64,000 nucleotides of DNA from Sphingomonas dokdonensis (GTDB taxonomy: Bacteria > Pseudomonadota > Alphaproteobacteria > Sphingomonadales > Sphingomonadaceae): positions 971,730 to 1,035,729 of the forward strand of contig NZ_NBBI01000001.1 of assembly GCF_002197685.1 (NCBI RefSeq), given 5' to 3'. The notes below the pieces were generated by a model. It saw nothing but the letters and a program-made list of their open reading frames with translations. It had not been told where the DNA came from and ran no database searches. Shown here one piece after another: positions 20,471-30,346 of the stretch (its first letter is position 1; each line of letters opens with the position of its first letter). The translations under genes and the position numbers were made by a program.

Positions 20471-20740
20471 CTATTCGCGCCGGCGGCCGGCGAACACTGG
20501 CTCATGAGGCACGAGCGCAAGCGCGCTGCCGCCGCCGAACACGGCAGAGGCGACGAGCGAGGGAAGCCTCGCCACCGGACGACGCGGCGCGATGCGTGCC
20601 GCAGCGGCAGCCTTTACCGCCAAGATCGAGCCTTCCGCGACCGCGCGCGCCCGATCCTGCGCGCGCACGCCGCCGCCGACGCCGGTCAGCGCCGATAGCA
20701 CCGCGGAGAGAAGCAGCAGCAGGTTCACGGGTGCCGACAT
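20471..20740 (-). CDS. Small hypothetical protein with hydrophobic N-terminus
   Basis: 89 residues, Ala/Arg/Val-rich. The first ~25 residues resemble a signal peptide or membrane anchor ending near VRAQ. I recognise no family. It lies 99 nt upstream of secA on the same strand. The codon pattern looks like its neighbours, but coding status rests only on the open frame and the signal-like start; an upstream ATG at 20764 is also possible. Confidence 0.5.
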   Translation of the reverse strand: MSAPVNLLLLLSAVLSALTGVGGGVRAQDRARAVAEGSILAVKAAAAARIAPRRPVARLPSLVASAVFGGGSALALVPHEPVFAGRRRE

Positions 20741-20815
20741 AGGGTGAGGACGCGACGTGTCCAACCCAAAACCGTTCCCGACACGCGGCCTTGCGCGTCC
20801 GATCGACCGATCGCT

Positions 20816-21379
20816 TTACCGCGCCGCCGGCATTTCGCTGATCTCGACAGAATTACGGTACCTGACCTTTCGGTCATTCTTTCCCTCGATGGCCGGAAAC
20901 TTCATGTCCTGTACCGCCCAGGGGCAGGCGACATCCGGCGCTTCCCCCGTCAGGGTTTCGAACCTGAGCACGTTGCAGGAGCGTGTTGACCCATCCGGCG
21001 CGACGATCAGTTCAAGCTCGACCCAGACGGGCTTCAGCAGGGCAAGACCGTCCGGTCGCCCGGTACCTTTCCAAATGACGCGGTGCGTGATCGTCGAGGT
21101 AACCGGCTGCCCCGCCGCCGATTTCGCGGGTTCGTAGCGCATCCGCTGCTTCATCAGGAAACAGGTGTGCTCGTCGAGCGCGTCAGACCCGCTGGGCCCG
21201 ACAACCTCGCAGCCGCTGACAGATCCATCGGCATCGACCCGGATTCGCACCACGGTTGTCCCCGAAACGCCGTGCGCAGATGCCGGATAATCGTCTGCTG
21301 TGATTGCGCCGGCAATCAGCGTGGGTTTGCCATCAGGGACTTCGCCGTCGGTCGATAACGACATCAGCAGCGCCACCAA
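20816..21379 (-). CDS. TonB C-terminal-like (energy transducer) protein
   Basis: 187 residues including a TonB-C-like domain (VVRIRVDADGSVSGCEVVGPSG), a pattern found in many alphaproteobacterial periplasmic proteins with a TonB_C fold. The start is uncertain: in frame upstream of TTG 21379 there is no ATG or GTG before a stop, yet codons for a signal-like segment (RTIFVSLVALLM) precede and include it. A non-standard ATC about 8 nt after AGGAG would give that full segment. Function unknown. Confidence 0.65.
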   Translation of the reverse strand: MVALLMSLSTDGEVPDGKPTLIAGAITADDYPASAHGVSGTTVVRIRVDADGSVSGCEVVGPSGSDALDEHTCFLMKQRMRYEPAKSAAGQPVTSTITHRVIWKGTGRPDGLALLKPVWVELELIVAPDGSTRSCNVLRFETLTGEAPDVACPWAVQDMKFPAIEGKNDRKVRYRNSVEISEMPAAR

Positions 21380-21530
21380 AGAGACAAAGATGGTCCGGCT
21401 CCTGCTGCGTTCAAAGCATTGGGTGGCGATCGAGGAGTCTCATCTAGACTGAAATAATGTCGCAAGAGAAGGTCGATCGGCGCACGCGGCCTGCGCACGG
21501 CTGCGCGTGACAAACCGCAGACAGCGGGGC

Positions 21531-22769
21531 ATGGCGGATGCCATGTCGCACGCTGTTTCGCCGCTCGCCCTGCCCTTCCCCGACCTGCCAGATATCGCAG
21601 GTGCAACGCCGCGCGTGGCGCGGGCACGGTACAAGGATTGGGATCGCTGCGACTTGAGCTTCGTCACGCTGGACGCGGGCACCACGGTGGCCGGGGTGCT
21701 GACGCAATCGAAGTGCCCGTCGCCAGAAGTGGAATGGTGCCGCAAGGCGCTGGTGCTGGGAGAAGCGCGGGCGCTGGTGGTGAATGCGGGGAACTCGAAC
21801 GCGTTCACCGGCAACCGCGGACGAGCGGCGGTGGAGGCGATCGCCGCGCGGGCGGCGGGGCATCTTGGGTGCCAGCCCTCCGACGTGTTCGTTGCCTCGA
21901 CCGGCGTAATCGGCGTGCCGCTGCCGATCGACAAGGCGGAGGCCGGGCTGGATGCGGCGTTCTCTGCGATGCCTGCCGACTGGCGGCAGATTGCGGATGC
22001 GATCGGCACCACAGACACATACGCGAAGGGTGCGACGGCCACGGCGATCGTCGATGGGCGCACCGTGACGCTGGTCGGCGTGATCAAGGGATCGGGCATG
22101 ATCGCACCGGACATGGCGACGATGCTTGGGTTCATCTTCACCGATGCCGCGCTCGACGCGCCGTTCTTGCAGAGCGCGCTGACGGACGCCAACGCCCGGA
22201 CGTTTTCGTGCATCACGGTGGATGGCGACACCTCGACGAGCGACACGGTGCTTGCCTTCGCCACCGGGGCGGCCGGCAATGCACCGCTGGCGGATGAAGA
22301 TAGTGCGGGCGCGGATGCCTTTCGGGCGGCCCTGGCCGATTTGTGCCACCAACTGGCCCAATTGGTCGTACGTGACGGCGAAGGCGCGTCGAAGCTGATC
22401 GAGATCACCGTCGAAGGGGCCGAAAGCGATCGCTCCGCGCATCGGATCGCCATGTCGATCGCGAACTCGCCGCTGGTGAAAACTGCGATTGCCGGCGAGG
22501 ACGCCAATTGGGGTCGCGTGGTGATGGCGGTCGGCAAGGCTGGCGAAGCGGCGGAGCGCGACAAGCTCGCGATCCGGTTCGGCACGACGCAGGTGGCGCG
22601 CGGTGGTCTGGCGGTCGAGGGCTATGACGAGGCGCCGGTCGCGGCGCACCTGAAGGGACAGGAGATCGAGATCGGGGTCGACCTGGGGCTCGGCGAGGGA
22701 CGCGCGACCGTTTGGACGTGCGACCTGACGCATGGGTATATTTCCATCAACGCCGATTACCGCAGTTGA
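21531..22769 (+). CDS. argJ: Bifunctional ornithine acetyltransferase/N-acetylglutamate synthase
   Basis: Recycles the acetyl group in arginine biosynthesis, and in bifunctional forms also makes N-acetylglutamate. It is made as a precursor that cleaves itself before the nucleophilic Thr in KGSGMIAPDMATMLG (T197 with this start). The C-terminal subunit carries DGEGASKLIEI and ANWGRVVMAVGK. ATGs at 21507, 21531 and 21543 are possible; 21531 was chosen as a compromise. The last codon overlaps the start of the following phosphatase gene. Confidence 0.95.
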   Translation: MADAMSHAVSPLALPFPDLPDIAGATPRVARARYKDWDRCDLSFVTLDAGTTVAGVLTQSKCPSPEVEWCRKALVLGEARALVVNAGNSNAFTGNRGRAAVEAIAARAAGHLGCQPSDVFVASTGVIGVPLPIDKAEAGLDAAFSAMPADWRQIADAIGTTDTYAKGATATAIVDGRTVTLVGVIKGSGMIAPDMATMLGFIFTDAALDAPFLQSALTDANARTFSCITVDGDTSTSDTVLAFATGAAGNAPLADEDSAGADAFRAALADLCHQLAQLVVRDGEGASKLIEITVEGAESDRSAHRIAMSIANSPLVKTAIAGEDANWGRVVMAVGKAGEAAERDKLAIRFGTTQVARGGLAVEGYDEAPVAAHLKGQEIEIGVDLGLGEGRATVWTCDLTHGYISINADYRS

Positions 22770-23560
22770 CGCCGCTCGACCGCAGCGTTCGGGCGCTGCT
22801 CGCTGATGTCGCCCGAGCGGCGATCCTGCCGCGCTTCGGGCAATTGTCGACCGCCGAGCGGGAGGAGAAGTCGCCGGGCGATTGGGTGACGATCGCAGAT
22901 CGGGAGAGCGAGGCGCTGCTCGCCACGGGTTTGCGGGCGATCGATCCGCACGCGCGGGTGATCGGCGAAGAAGCCTATGCGAGCGATCCAACCTTGCTGG
23001 ATGATATTGGCACCGGGCGCTTGTGGCTGGTCGATCCGCTGGACGGGACGAACAATTTTGCGGCGGGCCGCACGCCGTTCGGCATGATCGTCGCGCTGGT
23101 CGACGACGGCGTGGTCCAGCATGGCTGGCTGTACGATCCCGTGGCCGATCGACTGAGCCATGCCGCGAAAGGCAGAGGCGCTTTTATCGAGGATGTGCAG
23201 GTACGTGCCGTGACGGTGGAACGATCCCAGCCGATCGCGACCTATTCGAAATATTGGATGTCGGACGAGAAGGCGGCGATGCTGGAGCGGCGCGCTGAGG
23301 GTATCCTGTCGCTGAAGGAAGGACTGCGCTGTGCCGCCGCGCAATATCCAGCGCTGGTGGACGGGCAGTATGACGTCGCGCTCTTCGAGCGGCTGTTCCC
23401 GTGGGATCACGCGGCGGGCGCGTTGTTCGTCAGCGAGGCGGGTGGGAAAGTCGCACGGCTGGACGGTAGCCCCTATCGGCTGGAACGCCGTGATGTTGGG
23501 CTGCTTGCCGCGGCCTCGCCCGAATTGTGGAACAAGGCCGCGGCGGTATTCGGCGGCTGA
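22766..23560 (+). CDS. Inositol-monophosphatase-family phosphatase
   Basis: Mg2+-dependent sugar/inositol-phosphatase fold, 264 residues. Motifs: GEE (metal), DPLDGTNNF (metal and substrate) and PWDHAAGALFVSEAGG. Related proteins act as histidinol-phosphate phosphatase (HisN) or CysQ, so the substrate is undetermined. The probable start is TTG at 22766, overlapping the argJ TGA (TTGA), because the frame upstream is the argJ C-terminus read in another frame. The stop abuts that of convergent trxA with no spacer. Confidence 0.88.
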   Translation: MTPLDRSVRALLADVARAAILPRFGQLSTAEREEKSPGDWVTIADRESEALLATGLRAIDPHARVIGEEAYASDPTLLDDIGTGRLWLVDPLDGTNNFAAGRTPFGMIVALVDDGVVQHGWLYDPVADRLSHAAKGRGAFIEDVQVRAVTVERSQPIATYSKYWMSDEKAAMLERRAEGILSLKEGLRCAAAQYPALVDGQYDVALFERLFPWDHAAGALFVSEAGGKVARLDGSPYRLERRDVGLLAAASPELWNKAAAVFGG

Positions 23561-23884
23561 TCAGGCGAGCGCGCCCTCAAGCCAGGACTTGATCCGGCCC
23601 TTGGGCTCGGCGCCGACCTTGGTCGCGGCCGGGTTGCCACCCTTGAACAGGATCATGGTCGGGATGCCGCGCACGCCGTAGCGGCCCGGCGCATCGGGAT
23701 TTTCGTCGATGTTGATCTTGGCGATCGTCACCTGCTCGCCAAGCTCATCGGAAATTTCCTCGAGGCTCGGGCCGATCATCTTGCACGGGCCGCACCATTC
23801 CGCCCAGAAATCGACTAGCACCGGCTTGTCGGACTCGATCACATCCGCGTGGAAGCTATCGTCAGTGATCTTCTTGGTCGCCAT
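23561..23884 (-). CDS. trxA: Thioredoxin
   Basis: Cytosolic dithiol reductant, 107 residues, with the active site WCGPC (C31, C34) in FWAEWCGPCKMI and the cis-Pro loop GIPTMILF. The ATG at 23884 is preceded by AAGGAG. It follows addA by 48 nt and may be cotranscribed. Its stop codon directly abuts that of the convergent phosphatase. Confidence 0.98.
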   Translation of the reverse strand: MATKKITDDSFHADVIESDKPVLVDFWAEWCGPCKMIGPSLEEISDELGEQVTIAKINIDENPDAPGRYGVRGIPTMILFKGGNPAATKVGAEPKGRIKSWLEGALA

Positions 23885-23932
23885 GGTAACAATCTCCTTT
23901 GCACTCCAATCTAGGAGCGCCGATCGGCACAC

Positions 23933-26900
23933 TCAACGATCGTCGGGCAAGCTTTGCTCCGCGCGACCCAAGCCGGGCTTGTGCGCAGCCAGCAGCGATG
24001 CCGGCAAATGGATGAGCAGCGGCGCCGACGTGTACAGCAACGCCGCCTCGACCGGACGATCGGGGAAGATGACCGAGAGCGCCGCAGCATAAGCCGCCAT
24101 CTGGCGCAGATGATAGGCCGGCACCCCTGCCAGATCGGTGGGCGCGAAGCGGCCGGTCTTGAAGTCGACGAGCTGAACGCGCTCCGGCGTGACGAGCAGG
24201 CGATCGACGGTACCGGCGATCACCAGCCCCCCATCGATCACCGCGCTGATCGGCACTTCGCCCAGCGACCCCGCGCCGAACAGCGCCGCGGTCTCAGGAT
24301 CGGCGAGGATGCCGCAAACGGTGTCGATCAGCGCGCCACGCTCGGCTTGGTCGGCGATCTGGCCGACCTGCAGCAGCCACCGATCGGCGGCAGCGCGCCG
24401 TTCGGAGGGAGTGACAGCCGGCAATCGCTCGAACAGACCGTGGATCAGTCGCCCACGCTGCGCTGCGGCGCGCATCGCGGGGGTGGGCGGCGGATCGGCG
24501 ACCGCGTCTTCGCCGATCGATGAGGGCGCAAGCGGGCGCGGCGGGCGGGCCTCGGGCGGGGCGGGGCGGCGCGCCCAGTCAGGTAGCGAGGTCGGCGCCG
24601 ACTTTTCCGCGTCGGTGGACGGACGCGCTGGCACCGGATCGGCCGGCGCGGTGCCACGAAAGGCCCTGCCCTCACCCGTCGGCACGCCCAAAGTATCAAA
24701 GGCGCGCTCTGCGGCGGCATACCAGCTCGCCTCCGGCGGGCCGTTCCGATAGCGTGCGCTGAGCGATCCGGCGATGATCAACCGTTCCTCCGCGCGGGTG
24801 GCGGCGACGTAGAACAGGCGCCAATGCTCCTGCCGTTCGCGGCTCTCCGCTTCGGCGGCTACGTCGGCGATCGGCCCGGCGCGCTCTGCGGGGCGCGGTG
24901 CGAAGACCGGGATCGGCGCCTCGGCCCCGTCCGGCGTCCACATCAGCGTGCCGCCGCGCGTGGCATCGGGATCGGCCGTCGCGTCGGCCAGGATGACGAC
25001 CGGCGCCTGAAGCCCCTTGGCGCCGTGCGCGGTCATGACGCGGACGGCGCTCAGCACGCCCTCCGCCTCGCGCTTCACCTCCACCTCGCCACGGTCGAAC
25101 CAGTCGAGGAAGCGTTGCAGCGACGGAGTGGCGGTGGTTTCGAATTCGAGCGCGGCGCTGAGCAGCTCCTCGATCGGATCGCGCGCCTCCTCGCCCAGCC
25201 GCGCGAGCAAGCGGCGGCGCCCCTGCAAGGGGCCGGAGAGTATCTCTTCGAGAAAGCGATACGGGGTCGAGAAATCCGCGCGTGCGAGCATCGCGTCGAG
25301 CGGACCGAGCAGATCGCGGTGATGCGCCGACAGGTGGCGCCACAGGCTGGTGGTGCGCGGCACGGCGCGGGCGAGCAGCTCCTCCTGCGACCAGCCGATG
25401 AGCGGCGAGACAAGGAGGTTGGCCAGGCTGAGATCGTCCTGCGGCTGGAGCACGAAGCGGATCGCCGCCAGCAGATCCTGCACGGCAAGCGGCGCGTTGA
25501 GGCGCAGGCGATCGACGCCCGCGACGGGCACACCCTCCGCATAAAGGCGTGCGACGAGCAGCTGGGCGATCTCGCCGCGCCGCTTGACGAGCACCATGAT
25601 GTCCTCGGGACGGATCGGCCGCCCCTTGCTTTCCAGCATGACGCCGCTGTCCAGCCAGCCGCGGATCTGACGCGCGATGCGGGTGGCGTTGGCGCGGACG
25701 GCGTCATCGATCCATTCCTCGTCGCCGGCATCGTCCTCCGCGGCGCCGGCCGCGATCGGTTGCCATAGCTCGACGCAGCCCGGCCCTGCGACCTCGCTGG
25801 CGTGCGGCGGCATGTCGTGATCGAGCCCCAGCGCGTCCGAGCCGAGCGCCGCGACCGCGGCGTCGACGAACTCGAGCACCGGGCGGGTGGAGCGAAAGGA
25901 CGAGACGAGCGACAGCCGCTCGAACGGCAGTCCACGCTCCTCGTCCGGCATGCGGTCGTCGCCGGCGACCTCGGCAGCCTTGGCGGCGAAATACCGCTCG
26001 GCGGCGCGAAAATTGACGGGATCGGTGCCCTGGAAGCCGAAGATCGCCTGCTTGTGATCGCCCACCGTGAACAGCGTGCGGACCGACGGCGCATAGACAC
26101 CGCGACCGACGAAATATTCGTCCACCAATGCGCGCACGATGCGCCATTGCGCGATGTTGGTATCCTGCGCCTCGTCGATCAGGACGTGTTCGGTCGTCTG
26201 ATCGAGCTTGAAGCGGACCCAATCGCCGATGCCGGGCACGTCGAGCAGGCGCGCGGTGGCGGCGATGAGATCGTCGAAATCGACCAGACCGCGGCGGCGC
26301 TTCGCGGCCATGTAGGCGCGCGCGTAGTCGCGGCCGACCGTCAGCCCCTCGGCGAGCAGATCGGCATAGGCGGCGCGGACCCGCAAGCTCAGCAGATCGG
26401 CGCAGGTGCCGTGGAGGAGCATGGCGAGATCGGCATAGTCCGGATCCTGCGGCGCCTGCCCCTTGCCGAACGAGCGCGGATCGCCGTCTGCCTTCGCCCA
26501 GACGAGGTGAAGCTGGTCGAGCGTCGCGGCGCGCTGCTCGGCGCCTGCCTCCAGCCAGGCGGCAATGACACCGGCCCGCTCCGTGCCCTTTTTGCCGCCC
26601 CAGCCGCGGTTCAATGCTTCAATCGTCTCCAGTGTCGACCGGTCGATCGCATCCTCGCCGCACGCCTCGCGGATATGCGCCTCGACATCGCCGCTGGGCA
26701 GGTCGAGCGTGCGGCGGAGCCACGGCTGGATGCCGGAGGGCAGCGCCTCGAGCGCCGCGCCGGCGCGGGCACAATCGTGAAGATAGCGTTCCGCCGCCAC
26801 CTCGCCCAGCCGGATGCTGAGCTTGCCGACGGCCTCGATTGGCGCGGTGCGACCTTCCGCCTCCGCAGAGACGAGCACCTCCGCCAGCGTCGCGCGGGCG

Positions 26901-27382
26901 AGCACCGCTTCCTCGCGCGCCTCGATCGGGCGGAAGCCGGGAACGAGCGCCGCCTCGACCGGGAAGGCGGCGAGCAGGCCCTGACAGAAGCCGTGGATCG
27001 TCTGAATACGCAGGCCGCCACCCGGCGCATCGAGCACCTTGGCGAACAGGGTACGGGCACGGTCGCGCTGCGCCGGATCGCCCGGCTCGCCCAGCGCGGT
27101 CAGGTCGGCGAACAAGTCCGCGTCCTTCATCCGCACCCAGGCGGCGAGACGCTGATTGACGCGGGCGGCCATCTCGGCCGCGCCGGCCTTGGTAAAGGTG
27201 AGACACAGGATCGCGGAGGGATCGACGCCGCGCAGCAGCAGGCGGAAGACGCGGGCGGACAGCACCTGCGTCTTGCCCGTGCCCGCCGAGGCGGAAAGCC
27301 ACACGTGAGCGTCGGGCGCACTGGCGCGGCGCTGCTCCCCGCGCAGCGGTGGAAGCGGGCGAGCGCCCGAGGCGCCGCTCAC
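23933..27382 (-). CDS. addA: Double-strand break repair helicase AddA
   Basis: Helicase-nuclease subunit of AddAB, the RecBCD counterpart, which resects DNA ends for RecA. 1149 residues. Walker A ASAGTGKT is at about 31-38, CLTFTKAGAAEMAAR is motif Ia, and VLIDEAQDTN is motif II. RVMTAHGAKGLQAPVV lies in the helicase core. The C-terminal nuclease motif VQLVDFKTGR is intact. GTG start 27 nt after the addB stop; the pair forms one transcription unit. Confidence 0.96.
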   Translation of the reverse strand: MSGASGARPLPPLRGEQRRASAPDAHVWLSASAGTGKTQVLSARVFRLLLRGVDPSAILCLTFTKAGAAEMAARVNQRLAAWVRMKDADLFADLTALGEPGDPAQRDRARTLFAKVLDAPGGGLRIQTIHGFCQGLLAAFPVEAALVPGFRPIEAREEAVLARATLAEVLVSAEAEGRTAPIEAVGKLSIRLGEVAAERYLHDCARAGAALEALPSGIQPWLRRTLDLPSGDVEAHIREACGEDAIDRSTLETIEALNRGWGGKKGTERAGVIAAWLEAGAEQRAATLDQLHLVWAKADGDPRSFGKGQAPQDPDYADLAMLLHGTCADLLSLRVRAAYADLLAEGLTVGRDYARAYMAAKRRRGLVDFDDLIAATARLLDVPGIGDWVRFKLDQTTEHVLIDEAQDTNIAQWRIVRALVDEYFVGRGVYAPSVRTLFTVGDHKQAIFGFQGTDPVNFRAAERYFAAKAAEVAGDDRMPDEERGLPFERLSLVSSFRSTRPVLEFVDAAVAALGSDALGLDHDMPPHASEVAGPGCVELWQPIAAGAAEDDAGDEEWIDDAVRANATRIARQIRGWLDSGVMLESKGRPIRPEDIMVLVKRRGEIAQLLVARLYAEGVPVAGVDRLRLNAPLAVQDLLAAIRFVLQPQDDLSLANLLVSPLIGWSQEELLARAVPRTTSLWRHLSAHHRDLLGPLDAMLARADFSTPYRFLEEILSGPLQGRRRLLARLGEEARDPIEELLSAALEFETTATPSLQRFLDWFDRGEVEVKREAEGVLSAVRVMTAHGAKGLQAPVVILADATADPDATRGGTLMWTPDGAEAPIPVFAPRPAERAGPIADVAAEAESRERQEHWRLFYVAATRAEERLIIAGSLSARYRNGPPEASWYAAAERAFDTLGVPTGEGRAFRGTAPADPVPARPSTDAEKSAPTSLPDWARRPAPPEARPPRPLAPSSIGEDAVADPPPTPAMRAAAQRGRLIHGLFERLPAVTPSERRAAADRWLLQVGQIADQAERGALIDTVCGILADPETAALFGAGSLGEVPISAVIDGGLVIAGTVDRLLVTPERVQLVDFKTGRFAPTDLAGVPAYHLRQMAAYAAALSVIFPDRPVEAALLYTSAPLLIHLPASLLAAHKPGLGRAEQSLPDDR

Positions 27383-27409
27383 CAGCGGTCCCCGGCGGGC
27401 ATGTGGCGA

Positions 27410-30346
27410 TCAGTTCTCACGGCCGTACCATTCGTCGCGGCGCATCAGCTGGTCATATTCGGCATAAGGCGCATATTCGGGGTGGAGCTTTGCGGTAAAG
27501 GCGTCGTCACCGGTCAGCCAGCGCTGCGCCGCATCGGTGAAGACGGCGCGGGCACGGTCGACGAACTCGCCGGTGAGGACGCGATCGTTCTTGCCGTTCG
27601 GATCGACGGGCGTGCTGACGCTGCCGAACGAGCCCTCGCGATTCTTGGCGAGTGACCAATATTCGAAGCCGCCGGCGGTGCCGCCGATACCGGCAAAGCC
27701 GCCAGCCTCAGCGATCGCGCCGAGCAGGCCGAGCTGCATGGAGAAGCCGGCGCGCACCGCTGCCGCCGAGGGTGCCTTGCCGGTCTTGTAATCGACGATG
27801 CCGAGCGTGCCGTCGGGCAGACGGTCGATACGGTCGAAGCGGCCGGAGAGATCGATGCCGGCGATCTGCGTGCCGCCGCGCCCCTCGGCGGCGATGACCT
27901 TGCGCCCGGCCTGCTGCTCGGCGGCCATGCGCTGCGCGATCCATTCCACCGCCGCGAGCAGCCGGGGCTGCCACAGCGCCCGGATCAGCGGATGCGTGCC
28001 GGGATCGCTCAACATGGCAATGGCAAGCGGGCGCAGGGCGTCCACCTGGCAGGCGTGATCGCGTGCCCAGGCTTCCAGCACGCCGTGAACCGCGGTGCCG
28101 CGCCACGCAGCGGTCGGATCCGCATCGACCGGCTCCAGCGCGGACAGACGCAGGATGCGCTGCGCATAGAAGGCGAAGGGATCGGCCTTGAGGCGATCGA
28201 CCTGGGTCACCGACATGGCGGTGGGGCGCAGCGCGGCTGGTGGTCGGGGCGCCGGGCGGGACGCCGGCTTGGGCGTGCCGGCGTCGTCGATCAGTCGGGT
28301 CCAGCCCTCCAACTGACGATCGCGCGCGCGGTCGAACTCATCGCCGGCCATCGCCGCGAGACGCAGCCACAGCCGCGACGGGATGGCGGGCGCGCGTGCA
28401 TCGCGCCGGGCGCGCGTGATCAGCACCTCGCGCGCGCCCAGCCCCTGGCCGAAATCATGCGCAGCGACACCGATCGACCGTTCGAGCCCCGGCAGGCCAA
28501 GCGTCGCCCGGATGCGGGGCGCAAGCCATGGATCGGGCGCGGCGCTGGCGGGCCAGGTGCCTTCGTTGAGGCCGCCAAGGATCATGAGGTCCGCCGATTG
28601 CAGCCGGGCCTCGATCAGGCCGTAGATGGCGAGCCGCGGGTGCCCGCCCTGCGGCGGACGAACGGCGATCTCGTCCATCAGCAACCGCAGCATGGGGGCA
28701 AGATCTTCGGGCGTTGCGCTGGATGGACCGGCCGGCGCCTCCGTCTCGAGCTCGGCGAGCAGATCGGCAGCCGCGCGGCCGGCAGGGCCACGCCACGCCT
28801 CCATCCCGGCGAGCGCGTCCGCCGCGTCGCGCAGCGCGGCAACGAGTGTTGCGAGCGGCGCTGTACCGTCAGCAAAGGCGGTAGCGAGCGGATCGAGCAA
28901 GGCGCGCACCTCTGCCCACCAGTCACCGGCACCGTCGCCAAGAGCCGCGGCAATGCCGTCCAGACCGGGCGATGGCCGCGGGCCGCGCAGGTTTCGGTCG
29001 AGGCGCCGCGCGCCATCGAGCCAGCGCGCTCGCGCATCGCCGGCGCGCACCAGCGGATGCTTCAGCAAGGTGAGCAGCGCGAGCGGGGCGAAGCGCTCGG
29101 TTGCCGCGTCGCAGATTGCCGTGAGCAACGTGCCCGGCGGCGTGATCGACAGTGGCCGACCCGCGCTGTCGTCCACCTCCAGCCCCCAGCGAGCGCAATG
29201 CGCCGAGACGCGGCGGGCAAGCGCGCGATCCGGCGTGACGAGTGCGGCGGTGCGCTCGGGCTGCTCCACGGCGGCGCGGAGCGCGAGGGCGATGGCCTGC
29301 GCTTCCTCGGCCGGGCTCGACAATTCGGCGACGCGCACACCGGCGAGCTGGCGCTGCTGCGGCCGCAATGCCGTCCAGCGGGCGGTATATTCGGCCGGCG
29401 CAAGCGCGGTCGCGATCGTGCGACCACGCGCTTCGGAGGCGTCATGATCGCTGCCGTCGGGCCAGCGCGCCGCGTCAGCGCGCGCGAGGCCCATGCGTTC
29501 GAGCAATTGCTTGAGGTGAAACTGCGGATGAACCTCGATCGCGCGCGGCGCACGGCCGGTGACGGGATCCGGCTCGTGCGGGCCAAGCGCCTGCCACTCG
29601 GCCTCGTCCATGTCACGATCGAGCCCGGCGAGCACGACGAGGCCGTGATCAAGCATGGCGACGCGGCGGAGCAGACGGGCAACGGCCGGTGCGGCGTCGG
29701 TGATGCCCGCGGCGCACACGAAACCGGGCGGCGGATCAAGGCGCCAGCGTTCCGCCAGGCGGCGGAGCAGCAGCACGCGCCGCGTTGCGCCGTCGATCCG
29801 GCCGAGCCGCGCCAGCTCATCCGGCCAGTGATCGAGCACCACGCGAAAAAGCTCCAGCGACGCGCGCCAGTGATCGGTCAGGTCGCCAAGGTCGAGCGAT
29901 GACAATCGCGCGGGATCGACTTCCTCGACGATCAGCTGATCGAGCGTGCGCGCGAGATCGCCAGCCAGTCGCACCGCCTCTGCCGTGTCGAGATCAGGCT
30001 TCGCCTCCTTCACCAACCGCGCAAGGATCATGCGGCGGGTCAACGGCGCGACCGACGGCGGCGGCGGATCGGGCGCGTCGGCGGGGTCGAGCGCGGCGCC
30101 GATCGCTTCGCCAAGATCGTCCGCAAGGATCGCCACAAGACGCGGCAGGACGAGCGCGCCGCCACGCGCCCGCACAAAGGCGTTGGTCACCGCCAGCTTG
30201 GCGCGATTGTTGGGCAGCAGCACCAGGCCGTGCGCGAGGCCCAGCGGGTCGTCGCCGAAGCGCCGGATCAGCCCGGCGACCAGCGCGTCTGCAAATGCGC
30301 GATGTGACGGGATGGTGAAAAGCTGCGGGGCGGCGCGATCACCCAT
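27410..30346 (-). CDS. addB: Double-strand break repair protein AddB
   Basis: Second subunit of AddAB, 978 residues, of the alphaproteobacterial type. I see no Walker A box, consistent with an inactivated helicase domain in this class (LLPNNRAKLAVTNAFV in its place). The C-terminal RecB-like nuclease motif GIVDYKTGKAPS is intact, and SVTQVDRLKADPFAFYAQ marks the nuclease-domain start. It begins 8 nt inside the end of murU, so is coupled to it. Confidence 0.94.
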   Translation of the reverse strand: MGDRAAPQLFTIPSHRAFADALVAGLIRRFGDDPLGLAHGLVLLPNNRAKLAVTNAFVRARGGALVLPRLVAILADDLGEAIGAALDPADAPDPPPPSVAPLTRRMILARLVKEAKPDLDTAEAVRLAGDLARTLDQLIVEEVDPARLSSLDLGDLTDHWRASLELFRVVLDHWPDELARLGRIDGATRRVLLLRRLAERWRLDPPPGFVCAAGITDAAPAVARLLRRVAMLDHGLVVLAGLDRDMDEAEWQALGPHEPDPVTGRAPRAIEVHPQFHLKQLLERMGLARADAARWPDGSDHDASEARGRTIATALAPAEYTARWTALRPQQRQLAGVRVAELSSPAEEAQAIALALRAAVEQPERTAALVTPDRALARRVSAHCARWGLEVDDSAGRPLSITPPGTLLTAICDAATERFAPLALLTLLKHPLVRAGDARARWLDGARRLDRNLRGPRPSPGLDGIAAALGDGAGDWWAEVRALLDPLATAFADGTAPLATLVAALRDAADALAGMEAWRGPAGRAAADLLAELETEAPAGPSSATPEDLAPMLRLLMDEIAVRPPQGGHPRLAIYGLIEARLQSADLMILGGLNEGTWPASAAPDPWLAPRIRATLGLPGLERSIGVAAHDFGQGLGAREVLITRARRDARAPAIPSRLWLRLAAMAGDEFDRARDRQLEGWTRLIDDAGTPKPASRPAPRPPAALRPTAMSVTQVDRLKADPFAFYAQRILRLSALEPVDADPTAAWRGTAVHGVLEAWARDHACQVDALRPLAIAMLSDPGTHPLIRALWQPRLLAAVEWIAQRMAAEQQAGRKVIAAEGRGGTQIAGIDLSGRFDRIDRLPDGTLGIVDYKTGKAPSAAAVRAGFSMQLGLLGAIAEAGGFAGIGGTAGGFEYWSLAKNREGSFGSVSTPVDPNGKNDRVLTGEFVDRARAVFTDAAQRWLTGDDAFTAKLHPEYAPYAEYDQLMRRDEWYGREN

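Noticed and set aside
21444..22991. 515-codon minus-strand frame across argJ
   Set aside because: Antisense of argJ, which is complete with its autocleavage site on the plus strand.
25802..29902. Two plus-strand frames longer than 600 codons across addA and addB
   Set aside because: No recognisable motifs; opposite strands encode complete AddA and AddB.
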